DNA from: Microvirga sp.
Lineage (GTDB): Bacteria; Pseudomonadota; Alphaproteobacteria; Rhizobiales; Beijerinckiaceae
DNA length: 64,000 bases
NCBI RefSeq assembly: GCF_014699075.1
Contig: NZ_JACXAB010000004.1
Coordinates: 372,001-436,000 of the forward strand
Reading direction: 5' to 3'
Below are positions 1 through 8,752 of this stretch, one piece after another. Below the pieces are notes generated by a model, which made no database searches, had not been told where the DNA came from, and was given only the letters and a program-made list of their open reading frames with translations. The translations under genes were made by a program, and so were the position numbers. Every line of letters begins with the position of its first letter. Positions within the stretch are counted from its first letter, which is position 1.

Positions 1-287
1 TTCTCGGCAAGGTCAACGGCATGGGTCTCGAAGCGGCTCATCCGGGCCGCCGTCCCGGCAAACTGCCCCGGTTGGAAGAACCCTTCCTGATCGGCTGCGA
101 TGTCCAGATTCTCACTGGGTGTTAGTGTTGAAAAGCGATGCTCGATGCCGGAGCGCTGCACCATCCGCCTGAACAGAAGCTTGTCCTTTCGCTCGGGCAA
201 GAGGTTGTCGACAAAACCGATAAAGGTCTGATGAACATCATGCTCAGGCACAGCCGTGCCGATCCGGTTGATATAGGCGCCTGTCAC
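1..287 (-). CDS. Type III polyketide synthase-like protein, N-terminal part (runs off left edge)
   Basis: Read on the minus strand from a GTG at 287 (a second in-frame GTG lies at 296), the frame stays open to the window edge. The translation begins VTGAYINRIGTAVPEHDVHQ and continues with a QRSGIEHRFS segment and FFQPGQFAGTAARMSRFE. This layout (YINRI-AVP start, RSGIEHR-S, then the TAARM segment) is what I know from the N-terminal half of bacterial chalcone/stilbene synthase-like type III polyketide synthases. Only about 95 residues are present and the catalytic Cys lies outside the window. The family would condense malonyl-CoA onto an acyl starter; the product cannot be told. A GGCAGGG stretch upstream supports the GTG at 287. 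Confidence 0.6.
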   Translation of the reverse strand, partial: MTGAYINRIGTAVPEHDVHQTFIGFVDNLLPERKDKLLFRRMVQRSGIEHRFSTLTPSENLDIAADQEGFFQPGQFAGTAARMSRFETHAVDLAE

Positions 288-416
288 GAAACCCACCCTG
301 CCTGTCTGGCCATTGGCTGAGGACCAAGCCTTATTGGTTGCCGTTCAGGGACATAGGGCACGGGGCAGGCGAGTGAACGCGGGTGCGGCAGAAGTCGCAC
401 CTCTGTGATGACGGCT

Positions 417-1337
417 TCAGCGCGGCGTGGATGTCGCCGCCGGCGCCGGAGGTACGGTTTCGGGCAGCGGGGCTGCCTCCGGCCGGCCGCGCTTGAGCGT
501 CTGCTCGCGGGCAAAGATGAACAGGCCGGCTGCCACCACGATGACGATGCCGAACAGGGCCAAAGCGTCAGGCCACTCGTCGAAGAAGAGGGCTCCGATC
601 GCAAGAGCCCAGAGGATCTGGCTGTATTGGGCCGCCCCCAGGCGGTCGGCCGGCGCATACATGGTCGCTACAATGAACAGAGCCTGCGCGACGAAGGCCG
701 TGGCGGCAAAGGCCAGGAGCAGGATCCACTGGTACCCTGTGGGCCACGCGAAGCCCGGGATCATCAGCACGCCGGCCAGGAGGGTTGTCGCCAGGAACAC
801 CGTGCTGATCAGGGTGAACCGTTTCTCCGTGTGCCCGATCATGCGGCCGGTGATAACCCCTCCGGCCGCGCACAAAGCAGCCGCGAGAGCTGCAAAATGA
901 CCAGGCAACAGTTCCTTGAAGCCGGGACGCACGATGACCAGCACACCGATGAAGGCGGCGCAGACGGCAAGACCGCGCCGCCAGCGGACGTGTTCCGTCA
1001 GGATGAAGATGGAAAGAACGGTCACCAGGCTCGGCATGAGGAACAGGAGCGCGAAGGCTTCCGCAAAGGGCAGGCTCCGGAACGCCATAACGCTGAGCGG
1101 CGTGGTGGCGGCGATCAGGAAGACCCTGAGCCCCATGAGCCAGGGCCTGTTCCAGCGCACCATGTCGAGCAAGCTGTCGCCGGTTCTCATGAAGACGGGG
1201 GAAAGGATCAGCGGGATAAGATAGCCGAAGAAGGTCACCTCGAATGGATCGAGGCCATGGCCGATCGCCTTCACGATGGCATCGCCCCAGGCGAAGACCG
1301 CGAAGGCGAGGAAGGCGAGGACGATACCTTTGACCAT
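417..1337 (-). CDS. DMT/EamA-family transporter
   Basis: About 306 residues from the ATG at 1337; a GTG at 1355 would add six residues. The protein is a string of about ten hydrophobic helices in two repeated halves, starting VKGIVLAFLAFAVFAWGDA, with the second half entered near LAAALCAAGGVITGRM. That is the architecture of inner-membrane drug/metabolite exporters with two EamA domains. The C-terminal 30 residues are a Pro/Ala/Arg-rich cytoplasmic tail. The substrate is not predictable from sequence. It lies upstream of, and in the same direction as, the polyketide synthase-like gene with about 130 bp between them, so co-transcription is possible but not shown. Confidence 0.85.
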   Translation of the reverse strand: MVKGIVLAFLAFAVFAWGDAIVKAIGHGLDPFEVTFFGYLIPLILSPVFMRTGDSLLDMVRWNRPWLMGLRVFLIAATTPLSVMAFRSLPFAEAFALLFLMPSLVTVLSIFILTEHVRWRRGLAVCAAFIGVLVIVRPGFKELLPGHFAALAAALCAAGGVITGRMIGHTEKRFTLISTVFLATTLLAGVLMIPGFAWPTGYQWILLLAFAATAFVAQALFIVATMYAPADRLGAAQYSQILWALAIGALFFDEWPDALALFGIVIVVAAGLFIFAREQTLKRGRPEAAPLPETVPPAPAATSTPR

Positions 1338-1433
1338 GTTCGGGCAATCCCGCACGCAGGAGGACAGTTAGAAAACGCAAAGGCGCCAGCCGATCAGGCC
1401 AGCGCCATCGGGCGGGAGAACAGGATAACAGGC

Positions 1434-1745
1434 TTATCGCGGCATGACGAGGCGAGGGCGCTTTCGTTCGACCACCACGACTTTCGGTCCCTCGTTGCGT
1501 TCCGGCATGGAGAAGGGGCCTGCCAAGCGCATGGGTCGACGGACCGGAGCCGGAACGACAGCCTTCATGACCTCGGGTCTGACCTCGTCCTCGGACATTC
1601 CCATGAGCTGCGCGGCGATCTCGATCTGGCTCTCGACATCGTCCGTCAGGCCCTGGGCAGCCGCAATCGCTTCCTCAAGGGCAGGAGGGTCAACGCGGGT
1701 CACACGGCGGTTATGAGTTTCCGAAGATTTCTTCTTGGCTAGCAT
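1434..1745 (-). CDS. Small conserved-type hypothetical protein (103 aa)
   Basis: It starts at an ATG at 1745 preceded by AGGAGAAGCCCG, a good ribosome-binding site. The N-terminus is Lys-rich (MLAKKKSSETHNRR). The middle is acidic and probably helical (ALEEAIAAAQGLTDDVESQI, then MGMSEDEVRPEV). The C-terminus is basic and Pro-rich with VVVVERKRPRLV. There is no signal peptide or membrane segment. I do not recognise a named family. The clear ribosome-binding site and alphaproteobacterial codon usage suggest a real gene. Confidence 0.6.
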   Translation of the reverse strand: MLAKKKSSETHNRRVTRVDPPALEEAIAAAQGLTDDVESQIEIAAQLMGMSEDEVRPEVMKAVVPAPVRRPMRLAGPFSMPERNEGPKVVVVERKRPRLVMPR

Positions 1746-2056
1746 CGGGCTTCTCCTGGGCAGACCCTTAACTCACGACACTCAGGTTTGCGTAATGCAT
1801 GGTTGAGACGGCAGGGCTGCACTGAGCGCAAGCGAGGCTGAAATCCCCTCGATGCTCTTGAACGCCGCTGAACGGAACCGGATCCATGGCGAACCCGGGA
1901 AAATGGCCAGGAACAAAGCTTTTTCAGGAAGGGCGCTTACCGGCCGGGCGTGCAGTTTGCGTGCGCTATTGCCCTTTTCTGCCAGGGCAGACTCGACCAT
2001 ATCGAGCCGCTGGGGCATTCAGTGTCGTCGCGGCCCAGAACCCGAAAGGCAATCCT
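1746..2056. other. Intergenic region, divergent promoters expected
   Basis: This 311-bp stretch separates the 103-aa gene (minus) from purT (plus). The open frame that extends purT upstream to 1886 has no family resemblance before residue 1 of PurT, so I treat it as non-coding. No RNA gene, riboswitch or repeat was recognised. Confidence 0.5.
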
Positions 2057-3229
2057 GTGTTCACTGCCAAAATTCTCCTCCTCGGATCCGGCGAACTCGG
2101 CAAGGAGTTCGTCATTTCGGCGAAACGGTACGGATGCCATGTGGTGGCATGCGACAGCTATGCCAATGCACCGGCCATGCAGGTCTCGGACGAAGCCGAA
2201 GTTTTCTCCATGCTGGATGCGGATGCCCTGCGGCAGGCTATCGAGAAGCATAATCCTGACTTCATCGTGCCGGAGATCGAGGCGATCCGCACCGAGGTGC
2301 TGCAGGAATTCGAGGATAAGGGCTTTACGGTCGTGCCCTCAGCCCGCGCGGCCTCGCTGACCATGAATCGGGACCGGATCCGCGAGCTTGCCGCCACCGA
2401 GCTTGGGCTGCGCACCTCGAAGTACAGATATGCGGAGAGCCTGGAAGAGGTGAGGGCGGGGGCCGAGCACACAGGCCTGCCCTGCGTTATCAAGCCGGTC
2501 ATGTCCTCCTCAGGCAAAGGTCAGAGCACCGTGCGGACGGCCGATCAGCTGGAGCAGGCCTGGAACGATGCCGTGGCCAACATGCGGGGCGACCGCAAGA
2601 AGGTGATCGTCGAAGAGTTCGTTGCGATCGAGTACGAGATCACCCTGCTGACGATCCGCTCCCGCGAGGGCGTGTCCTTCTGCGAGCCAATCGGGCACCG
2701 GCAGGAGCGGGGGGATTATCAGGAATCCTGGCAGCCGACGCCGATGACCGACAAGCTGCTCGCCGATGCCCAGGAGATGGCCCGCAAGGTTGTCGATAAC
2801 CTCGGGGGTTACGGGATCTTCGGTGTCGAGTTTTTCGTCACCCGCGACGAGGTGATCTTCTCGGAACTCTCACCCCGCCCGCATGACACCGGCCTCGTCA
2901 CCCTTCTGTCCCAGAACCTCTCCGAATTCGATCTCCATGCCCGCGCCGTCCTGGGGCTGCCGGTCCCGCCGGTTCGCCTCAACGGCCCCACCGCATCGGC
3001 CGTGATCCTGGCGGACCGGGAGGCGGAACGTTTCTCGATTCAGGGGCTGCGGGAAGCGCTGGCGCTCGCTTCCGAGGATGCTGACGTGGAAGTCCGCCTG
3101 TTCGGCAAACCGACGACCCGCAAGCATCGTCGCATGGGCGTTGCTCTGGCCTCCGTGAACACCGTGGAGGAGGCCCGCGAGCGGGCACGTCAGGCGGCGG
3201 CTCGGGTGCAGATCACCTACGAAAGCTGA
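2057..3229 (+). CDS. purT: Formate-dependent phosphoribosylglycinamide formyltransferase
   Basis: PurT makes formyl-GAR from GAR, formate and ATP in purine synthesis. I place the start at GTG 2057, preceded by GAAAGGC, giving 390 residues, close to the 392 of E. coli PurT. The N-terminus carries the glycine-rich ILLLGSGELGKE loop of the pre-ATP-grasp domain. The ATP-grasp region shows PCVIKPVMSSSGKGQS, then VIVEEFVAIEYEIT, GVEFFVTRDEVIFSELSPRP for Mg-ATP binding, and HDTGLVTL. The C-terminal FGKPTTRKHRRMGVALA segment is typical of PurT/PurK. It converges on a second ATP-grasp gene with only 9 bp between stop codons. Confidence 0.95.
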   Translation: MFTAKILLLGSGELGKEFVISAKRYGCHVVACDSYANAPAMQVSDEAEVFSMLDADALRQAIEKHNPDFIVPEIEAIRTEVLQEFEDKGFTVVPSARAASLTMNRDRIRELAATELGLRTSKYRYAESLEEVRAGAEHTGLPCVIKPVMSSSGKGQSTVRTADQLEQAWNDAVANMRGDRKKVIVEEFVAIEYEITLLTIRSREGVSFCEPIGHRQERGDYQESWQPTPMTDKLLADAQEMARKVVDNLGGYGIFGVEFFVTRDEVIFSELSPRPHDTGLVTLLSQNLSEFDLHARAVLGLPVPPVRLNGPTASAVILADREAERFSIQGLREALALASEDADVEVRLFGKPTTRKHRRMGVALASVNTVEEARERARQAAARVQITYES

Positions 3230-3238
3230 GACCGTGGG

Positions 3239-4783
3239 TCAGACCGTTGTGCTCTCCCGGTCGAGCACCGCGGTCGTGCGGCGGTAGAGCGCATTGGCCT
3301 CATCGTGGGAGGGAGCGATGCACAGAACGCCGAGCTTGCCGAATTCCGAGAGGGCGCCGATCAGGTGGAAGACGACGCCCTTCTGGCAGGCTCCATCGAA
3401 GTGCAGCCTGTTGATGGCCGCGATATCGATCAGGTCGCCAGGGGTGAGACCGCGATAGAGCGGCGATTCAAGATTGTCTGAGGCGTAGTAGCAACGGGGG
3501 TGACCGGCCGGGGTGAGGAAGTTGCCGGTGGCCGGGTCGTAGCAGCCGTCCGTGAGGAACTCGAGCATCATGAACGGATGCGTCGTGCCCCCGCGCCTCA
3601 GGTTGATCTCGATGGCATAATGGCGCCATTCGTTGCCTTCCAGAACCGACAGGAAATCGATGGCGAAGCGCCCGCAGACGCCTTGCTCGGCAAGCGTCCG
3701 GGCTGCCTTCAAGCCATCCTCCTGAATCTCGAGGCGGTAGTGCTCGTCGGCCGGGAAGGTGCAGCCGAGGAAGACTTGTCCGCTGTCACCTCCGAGAACC
3801 TGATCGTGTGTCGAGACAGGCTCGAGCTGCCCGAGCGGGTCGATGCGGAACTGAGCCGAAGGGGATCGCTTGACCTCACCTTCGATGAACTCCTCCACAA
3901 TGCCGCCCATGACGGAGAGCTTTTCCTCGAACAGCTCCCAGGTCATATCCTTGGCCTCGAAAGCGAGGTGTGGAAGGCGGCTGCGGATCCAGTTCCGCAG
4001 ATCAGCGCCTTCCGGTGCTCCCTCATAGGCGAAGATGGCATTGCCTTCGCCCGAAAACCCTTCATTGAGCTTCACCACCGCTCGCCTGATGGTAGGCCGA
4101 CGGTGCTTGAGCTCCAACAGCGCATCGACGATCTGATCCGGCGTGAAGAGGTCCTCAAACCCCTCGGGCATCGCGATGCCGGCGTCACGGAAGATCTTCC
4201 TTGAGCCGCTCTTGGAGCCGAGCGAGAGCAGGTCGGGGTCGCAGCCATAGATCGGCAGGTCGAGGCTGAGGGCAAGGTCGCGCTCCAACTCCGTCACGTT
4301 GAAGCAGATCATGTAGGCGGCGGCCGGATCGGCGATGGCGTCCCGGATCCGCTGCTGCAGGCGAGGGCGCTCGATGATCTTTTCGGTCAGGGAGGTGCGC
4401 GAACCGTCGTGACAGGAGAGAAGGGTCAGGCGTTTCCTGGCATGCTGCGCCGGGATGCCCGGCAGCAAATGCAAGTAATAGTCGATGATCGGCTCCGGTA
4501 CCGGGTGGCTTGTCAGATAGATGATCTGCGTCCGGGGCAGCCGCAGGAGCATCAGATAGCAGAGCATCCGCTCTTCGTAGTGGTGAACGCCCGAGATGTT
4601 GGCGAGAACCTCCCGATCCATGGTCAGGCTCGGAACAATGATGACCGTGCGGGGAGCATCCTGATCCGAGAAGCCGCGGAACATGGGGGCCAGGCGCGCC
4701 TGCAACTGGGCGAACTGCCCTGTCTCAGGGAAAGGCGCTGATGTGCCTGCTCCATTCGTCATCAACCCTGAACCCTCTTGCAT
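3239..4783 (-). CDS. PGM1-like ATP-grasp peptide ligase-family protein
   Basis: 514 residues (a second start at 4762 would remove 7). The N-terminal half resembles a pre-ATP-grasp domain: TVIIVPSLTMDREVL and a YEERMLCYLMLLRLPRTQ segment. An ATP-grasp core follows with RAVVKLNEGFSGEGNAIF (nucleotide-binding loop), EEFIEGEVKRSPSAQFRI, RFAIDFLSV and HYAIEINLRRGGTTHPFM, the last carrying the acidic and Asn metal ligands. This layout matches the family annotated as peptide ligase PGM1-related, named after the pheganomycin ligase. It should join a carboxylate to an amine using ATP, but the substrates are unknown. No transporter or peptide precursor gene is adjacent. Confidence 0.75.
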   Translation of the reverse strand: MQEGSGLMTNGAGTSAPFPETGQFAQLQARLAPMFRGFSDQDAPRTVIIVPSLTMDREVLANISGVHHYEERMLCYLMLLRLPRTQIIYLTSHPVPEPIIDYYLHLLPGIPAQHARKRLTLLSCHDGSRTSLTEKIIERPRLQQRIRDAIADPAAAYMICFNVTELERDLALSLDLPIYGCDPDLLSLGSKSGSRKIFRDAGIAMPEGFEDLFTPDQIVDALLELKHRRPTIRRAVVKLNEGFSGEGNAIFAYEGAPEGADLRNWIRSRLPHLAFEAKDMTWELFEEKLSVMGGIVEEFIEGEVKRSPSAQFRIDPLGQLEPVSTHDQVLGGDSGQVFLGCTFPADEHYRLEIQEDGLKAARTLAEQGVCGRFAIDFLSVLEGNEWRHYAIEINLRRGGTTHPFMMLEFLTDGCYDPATGNFLTPAGHPRCYYASDNLESPLYRGLTPGDLIDIAAINRLHFDGACQKGVVFHLIGALSEFGKLGVLCIAPSHDEANALYRRTTAVLDRESTTV

Positions 4784-5018
4784 GCAGGCAATGAACCTCG
4801 GCTCAGCAGCGGAACGCTTGTGGCCAAGGTTTTGTTGCGCCGCGGTCGCGGGGTTGGCTAGGTGCCGGTCGTAGCGTAAGCGCCACGAAGAGTGTCGATT
4901 CCGTCACAGACCCGGTTGTATTGGGTGCTTCCCATGGCTCTCGGCGAGACTGCGCCTAAATACGCATAAGCTCCGCCCGGCTCAGATAGGGAGGCTGGCT
5001 GCTGTCCAGCGCAAGTTT

Positions 5019-7097
5019 TTGAAGACAATCAATTTTGAGGCGCTGTTCAGCGCATCCCCCAATCCTTATGTGCTTCTGGACCTTTCCCTCAACATCGTCG
5101 GGATGAACGATGCCTACCTCAAGGTCACCATGCGCGAGCGGGAGGATCTAGTCGGGCGCAACATGTTCGAGGCCTTTCCCAGCGATCCGGCCTCCTCAGG
5201 CCATCGACAGTTGCGGAGCTCCTTCGAGAAGGTGATCCGCGAGAGGGTGGCCGATCATATTCCCATCATCGAATACGCTATTCCCCTTCCCAACGACCAG
5301 GGCTTCGAGGAACGCTTCTGGAGCGCGTCTCACACGCCGCTCTTCAATCATGCGGGCGAGATGACCTTCATCCTTCAGCATACGGTCGATGTGACCGAGC
5401 TGCAGCGTTTGCGGGTTCTCGCAAAAAGCTCCGGCTTGTCGTCCGGGCCGTCCGTTCTGATCGAGACGGGGATGCTCCGCAGGGCGCAGGCAGTGCAGGA
5501 GGCCAATCAGGCTCTGACAGAGGAGCGCCAGCACCTGCGGGGTCTCTTCGAGCAGGCTCCCGGCTTCATGGCGGCCCTCAGCGGCCCGGACCATGTTTTT
5601 ACGATGGCCAATGCCGCCTATCTGCGGCTGATCGGCCGTGAGAACATCATCGGAAAGAGCGTCCGGGAGGCATTGCCTGAAGTCGTCGAGCAGGGTTTCC
5701 TGGCTCTGCTCGACCGCGTGCATCAAAGCGGACAGCCCTTCGTCGGCCGGAGCATCAGGATCGTCCTTGAGCCAAGCTCCGGCGGCGCTCCGGAGGAGCG
5801 CTTTCTCGATTTCGTCTACCAGCCGATCTTCGACACGGACGGTAAGGTGTCCGGGATTTTCGTCCAGGGTCATGATGTGACCGAGCAGAAGCGGAATGAG
5901 CAGGCTCTGCGCGCGAGCGAGGAACGCTTCCGGGTCATTGCCAACTCCATCGATCAGATGATCTGGGCAACGCAGCCGAACGGCTCCCATGACTATTACA
6001 ATCAACGTTGGTACGAATACACGGGCGTTCCCGAGGGCACGACGGACGGAGAAGGATGGAACGGCATGTTCCATCCGGATGACCAGGACAGGGCCTGGGG
6101 TGTATGGCGCCAATGCCTGGAAACAGGGGAGCCCTACCACATTGAATACCGCCTTCGGCATCGCTCGGGCGAGTATCGCTGGGTTCTTGGCCGGGCCCAG
6201 CCGCTTCGCGACGACAAGGGGCGCATCGCTCGGTGGTACGGCAGCTGCACGGACATCCACGACCTCAAGATGGCTCAGGAGGAGACACGCCGGCTCGCAT
6301 CGATGCTGACGGAACGCGTGGCTGAACTGGATGAGGCCAACGAGGAAATCCAGCGCTTTGCCTATATCGTGAGCCACGATCTCAGGGCGCCCCTCGTCAA
6401 CGTCATGGGTTTCACCAGTGAGCTCGAGGCCGCACAAACAGAGGTGGAGCGCTTCTATCGGCATGTTCTTGCGAAGGACCCTCAGCTGGTCACCGCGGAG
6501 ACCCAGACGGCTGTTGAGACGGACCTGCCGGAGGCGATCGGGTTTATCCGTTCCTCGACCGTCAAGATGGACAAGCTGATCAACGCTATCCTGAAACTCT
6601 CCCGCGAGGGAAGGCGCGTTCTCATGCCGGAGCCGCTCGGCATGCGCCAGCTGCTTGAGGCCCAGTGCGAAAGCGTCGCACATCAGCTCCAGGAGCGCGG
6701 CGCGGAGCTGGTCATCGAGGCTGTCCCGGACCTCACAAGCGATCGGCTTGCCATCGAGCAGGTCTTTGGGAATTTGTTCGACAACGCCGTCAAGTACTTA
6801 GACACTGGCCGCCCTGGGCGGATCGTCGTCCGAGGCAGTGACCTTGGAGCGAGTGTCCGGTTCGAAATCGAGGATAACGGTCGAGGGATCGCCCCCAAGG
6901 ACTTCGAGCGGATCTTCGACCTGTTCCGACGCTCCGGCGTTCAGGACCAGCAGGGGGAGGGTATCGGACTTGCACATGTGCGTGCGCTCGTGCGAAGGCT
7001 TGGCGGCACGATCACCGTGTCCTCGCGACCGGGTGAGGGCTCGACCTTCACGGTAGTTCTGCCAAAATACATCAGCACGAATTCGGAAGCCGCCTAA
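5019..7097 (+). CDS. Multi-PAS sensor histidine kinase
   Basis: About 692 residues from TTG 5019. The start is uncertain because the only strong purine stretch (AGGGAGG near 4988) is far upstream, yet the PAS fold begins at once (FEALFSASPNPYVLLD). PAS domains occupy roughly residues 5-128, 175-290 and 300-418; the last has the PAS_3-type YEYTG and HPDD motifs. A coiled linker leads to the HisKA box YIVSHDLRAPLVNVMGF with phospho-acceptor His453. The ATPase domain has VFGNLFDNAVKYL, EDNGRGI, and GEGIGLAHVRALV. No membrane segment is visible, so it should be cytoplasmic. Its stop overlaps the next start by one base, so a co-transcribed partner regulator is expected. Confidence 0.9.
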   Translation: MKTINFEALFSASPNPYVLLDLSLNIVGMNDAYLKVTMREREDLVGRNMFEAFPSDPASSGHRQLRSSFEKVIRERVADHIPIIEYAIPLPNDQGFEERFWSASHTPLFNHAGEMTFILQHTVDVTELQRLRVLAKSSGLSSGPSVLIETGMLRRAQAVQEANQALTEERQHLRGLFEQAPGFMAALSGPDHVFTMANAAYLRLIGRENIIGKSVREALPEVVEQGFLALLDRVHQSGQPFVGRSIRIVLEPSSGGAPEERFLDFVYQPIFDTDGKVSGIFVQGHDVTEQKRNEQALRASEERFRVIANSIDQMIWATQPNGSHDYYNQRWYEYTGVPEGTTDGEGWNGMFHPDDQDRAWGVWRQCLETGEPYHIEYRLRHRSGEYRWVLGRAQPLRDDKGRIARWYGSCTDIHDLKMAQEETRRLASMLTERVAELDEANEEIQRFAYIVSHDLRAPLVNVMGFTSELEAAQTEVERFYRHVLAKDPQLVTAETQTAVETDLPEAIGFIRSSTVKMDKLINAILKLSREGRRVLMPEPLGMRQLLEAQCESVAHQLQERGAELVIEAVPDLTSDRLAIEQVFGNLFDNAVKYLDTGRPGRIVVRGSDLGASVRFEIEDNGRGIAPKDFERIFDLFRRSGVQDQQGEGIGLAHVRALVRRLGGTITVSSRPGEGSTFTVVLPKYISTNSEAA

Positions 7098-7528
7098 TGC
7101 CCCAGCAGCAGCCTGTCACCATCATCATGGTCGAGGACGATGAGGGGCATGCTCGCCTGATCGAGAAGAACATTCGCCGAGCAGGCGTCTGCAACGAGAT
7201 CCGGACCTTTGCGAGCGGGACCAGCGCTCTAGAGCACATGTTCAGCGACGATGTTCGCAATGCCGGGCCGTTCCTCGTTCTGCTGGATCTGAACCTGCCG
7301 GACATGAACGGGGTGGACATTCTCATCAAGCTGAAAGCGGACGAGAAGTTGAAGCGCGCGCCGGTGGTTGTGCTCACGACCACCGACGACCAGCGTGAAA
7401 TCCAGCGTTGCTACGACCTCGGCGCCAACGTCTACATCACGAAGCCGGTCGAGTACGAGTCGTTCTCCCAAGCCATACGCCAGCTGGGATTGTTCCTGTC
7501 TGTTATCCAGGTTCCAGAGACCCTATGA
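7097..7528 (+). CDS. Single-domain response regulator (Rcp1/CheY-like)
   Basis: A 143-residue stand-alone receiver domain with no output domain. It has the acidic pair in [11 protein letters not shown], the phospho-acceptor Asp64 in [11 protein letters not shown], the conserved Thr in VVLTTTDD and the Lys in [11 protein letters not shown]. The last stretch and the kinase next door resemble the Rcp1-type regulators paired with phytochrome-like kinases. Its ATG overlaps the stop of the PAS kinase (TAATG) and its own stop overlaps the next start (ATGA), so the three genes form one translationally coupled unit. It probably shuttles phosphate between the two kinases or to an unseen target. Confidence 0.9.
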   Translation: MPQQQPVTIIMVEDDEGHARLIEKNIRRAGVCNEIRTFASGTSALEHMFSDDVRNAGPFLVLLDLNLPDMNGVDILIKLKADEKLKRAPVVVLTTTDDQREIQRCYDLGANVYITKPVEYESFSQAIRQLGLFLSVIQVPETL

Positions 7529-8577
7529 TTGAAGGCATTACAGACAGCCCGCCGATCCGGCTCCTGTACATCGATGACGACCACGGCCTTGGTCGCCTTG
7601 TCGAGCGAGCCCTTTCGCGCCACGGCTTCCATGTCAGACATGCGTTGAGTGGCGACGAGGGACTGAGACAGCTCGCCACGGAGCGTTTCGACGTGATCGC
7701 TTTGGATCACTTCATGCCGGGCAAGGAGGGGCTGGAAGTCCTCACGGAGATCCACAAGCTCCCCGATCCTCCGCCGGTGATCTACGTGACCGGCACCGAT
7801 GAAGGCCGGATTGCGGTTGCCGCTCTCAAGGCGGGTGCGGCGGACTATGTGATCAAAGATGTGGGTGGGGTCTTCCTTGATCTTCTCCGCACGGCTGCCG
7901 AGCAGGCTCTTGCAGCGGCTCGTCTCAGACGGGAGAAAGAAGCGGCCGAGCGGGAAATGCGTGCGGCGCGGGAGCGGGCGGAGATGCTCCTTCGCGAAGT
8001 CAACCATAGGGTCGCCAATAGCCTGCAGCTTGTTGCCTCTCTTGTGGCCATGCAGCAGAGAGCACTGCGGAACGATACGATCGCAAGGGACACCCTCACC
8101 GAAACCCAGAGCCGGATAACGGCCATATCGCAGATTCACCGGCGTCTTTATACCTCTAACGACGTTCGCTTCGTGGAGATGGACACCTATCTCCAAGGGT
8201 TGGTCGAGGAACTGGAAGGCGCCATGAGGGCTGCCGGTCGCGTGCATACGATCAGGGTTCTGGCGGAGCCGATCGCGATTCCCACCGACAAGGCCGTCTC
8301 CGTTGGGGTCATCGTGACAGAACTCGTCACCAACGCTTTCAAGTATGCCTATCCCGAGGGTGCTTCCGGCGACATTCGGGTTGCCCTGTCGTCCTCCGGC
8401 GAGAAGGCTGTCCTTGTGGTCGAGGATGACGGCATTGGTTGGAAGGGCGACGGGGAAGTGCAGGGAAGCGGCCTTGGCACGAAGATCGTGAAGGCCATGG
8501 CGTCCAATCTGCAATCCGCTATCGAGTTCGATCAGCAGCATGCCGGGACACGTGCCGTGCTGCCCTTCTCAATCTGA
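7525..8577 (+). CDS. Receiver domain-HWE/HisKA_2 histidine kinase hybrid
   Basis: 350 residues from the ATG at 7525, which overlaps the previous stop by four bases. Residues 10-125 are a receiver domain (acidic Asp17/18, phospho-acceptor Asp61 in [11 protein letters not shown], Lys111). A charged coiled coil follows, about residues 128-158. Then comes a HisKA_2-type dimerisation box [15 protein letters not shown] with His161 and an ATPase domain ([35 protein letters not shown]). This order, receiver first then HWE/HisKA_2 kinase, lets the upstream phosphorelay control kinase activity directly. It is probably the last step of the operon; the final target is not visible. Confidence 0.9.
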   Translation: MIEGITDSPPIRLLYIDDDHGLGRLVERALSRHGFHVRHALSGDEGLRQLATERFDVIALDHFMPGKEGLEVLTEIHKLPDPPPVIYVTGTDEGRIAVAALKAGAADYVIKDVGGVFLDLLRTAAEQALAAARLRREKEAAEREMRAARERAEMLLREVNHRVANSLQLVASLVAMQQRALRNDTIARDTLTETQSRITAISQIHRRLYTSNDVRFVEMDTYLQGLVEELEGAMRAAGRVHTIRVLAEPIAIPTDKAVSVGVIVTELVTNAFKYAYPEGASGDIRVALSSSGEKAVLVVEDDGIGWKGDGEVQGSGLGTKIVKAMASNLQSAIEFDQQHAGTRAVLPFSI

Positions 8578-8590
8578 AGGAGATCTTCAC

Positions 8591-8752
8591 ATGCACTTCT
8601 TTCAAAAAGGACGTGCGAGTTCCCTGGGCACCTGCCGCCGTGAAGATCAGTTAGGATCCTTCGGATCGTCAGATCAGATAGAAGTGACTGTACTTCAGAT
8701 TGAGGCCTGCGCCGATCTTGGCGAACTCGACTGCCTTGATCTTCGTCCCTGA
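8591..8752 (+). CDS. Possible small ORF after the kinase operon (doubtful)
   Basis: An ATG at 8591 is preceded by an excellent AAGGAGATCTTCAC ribosome-binding site right after the kinase stop. The frame (MHFFQKGRASSLGTCRRE...) runs 53 codons and overlaps the 3' end of the opposing RTX gene. It resembles no family I know. It could be a tiny fourth operon gene or the remnant of a longer gene cut off here. Confidence 0.2.
   Translation: MHFFQKGRASSLGTCRREDQLGSFGSSDQIEVTVLQIEACADLGELDCLDLRP

Noticed and set aside
405-1742. Long plus-strand frame across the DMT transporter and the 103-aa gene
   Set aside because: Its composition (Arg, His, Gly, Glu-rich) is typical of an antisense frame; both minus-strand genes have family features or a good ribosome-binding site.
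1886-2056. Upstream extension of purT from the ATG at 1886
   Set aside because: The added 57 residues have no family similarity, and GTG 2057 with its ribosome-binding site gives the standard length.
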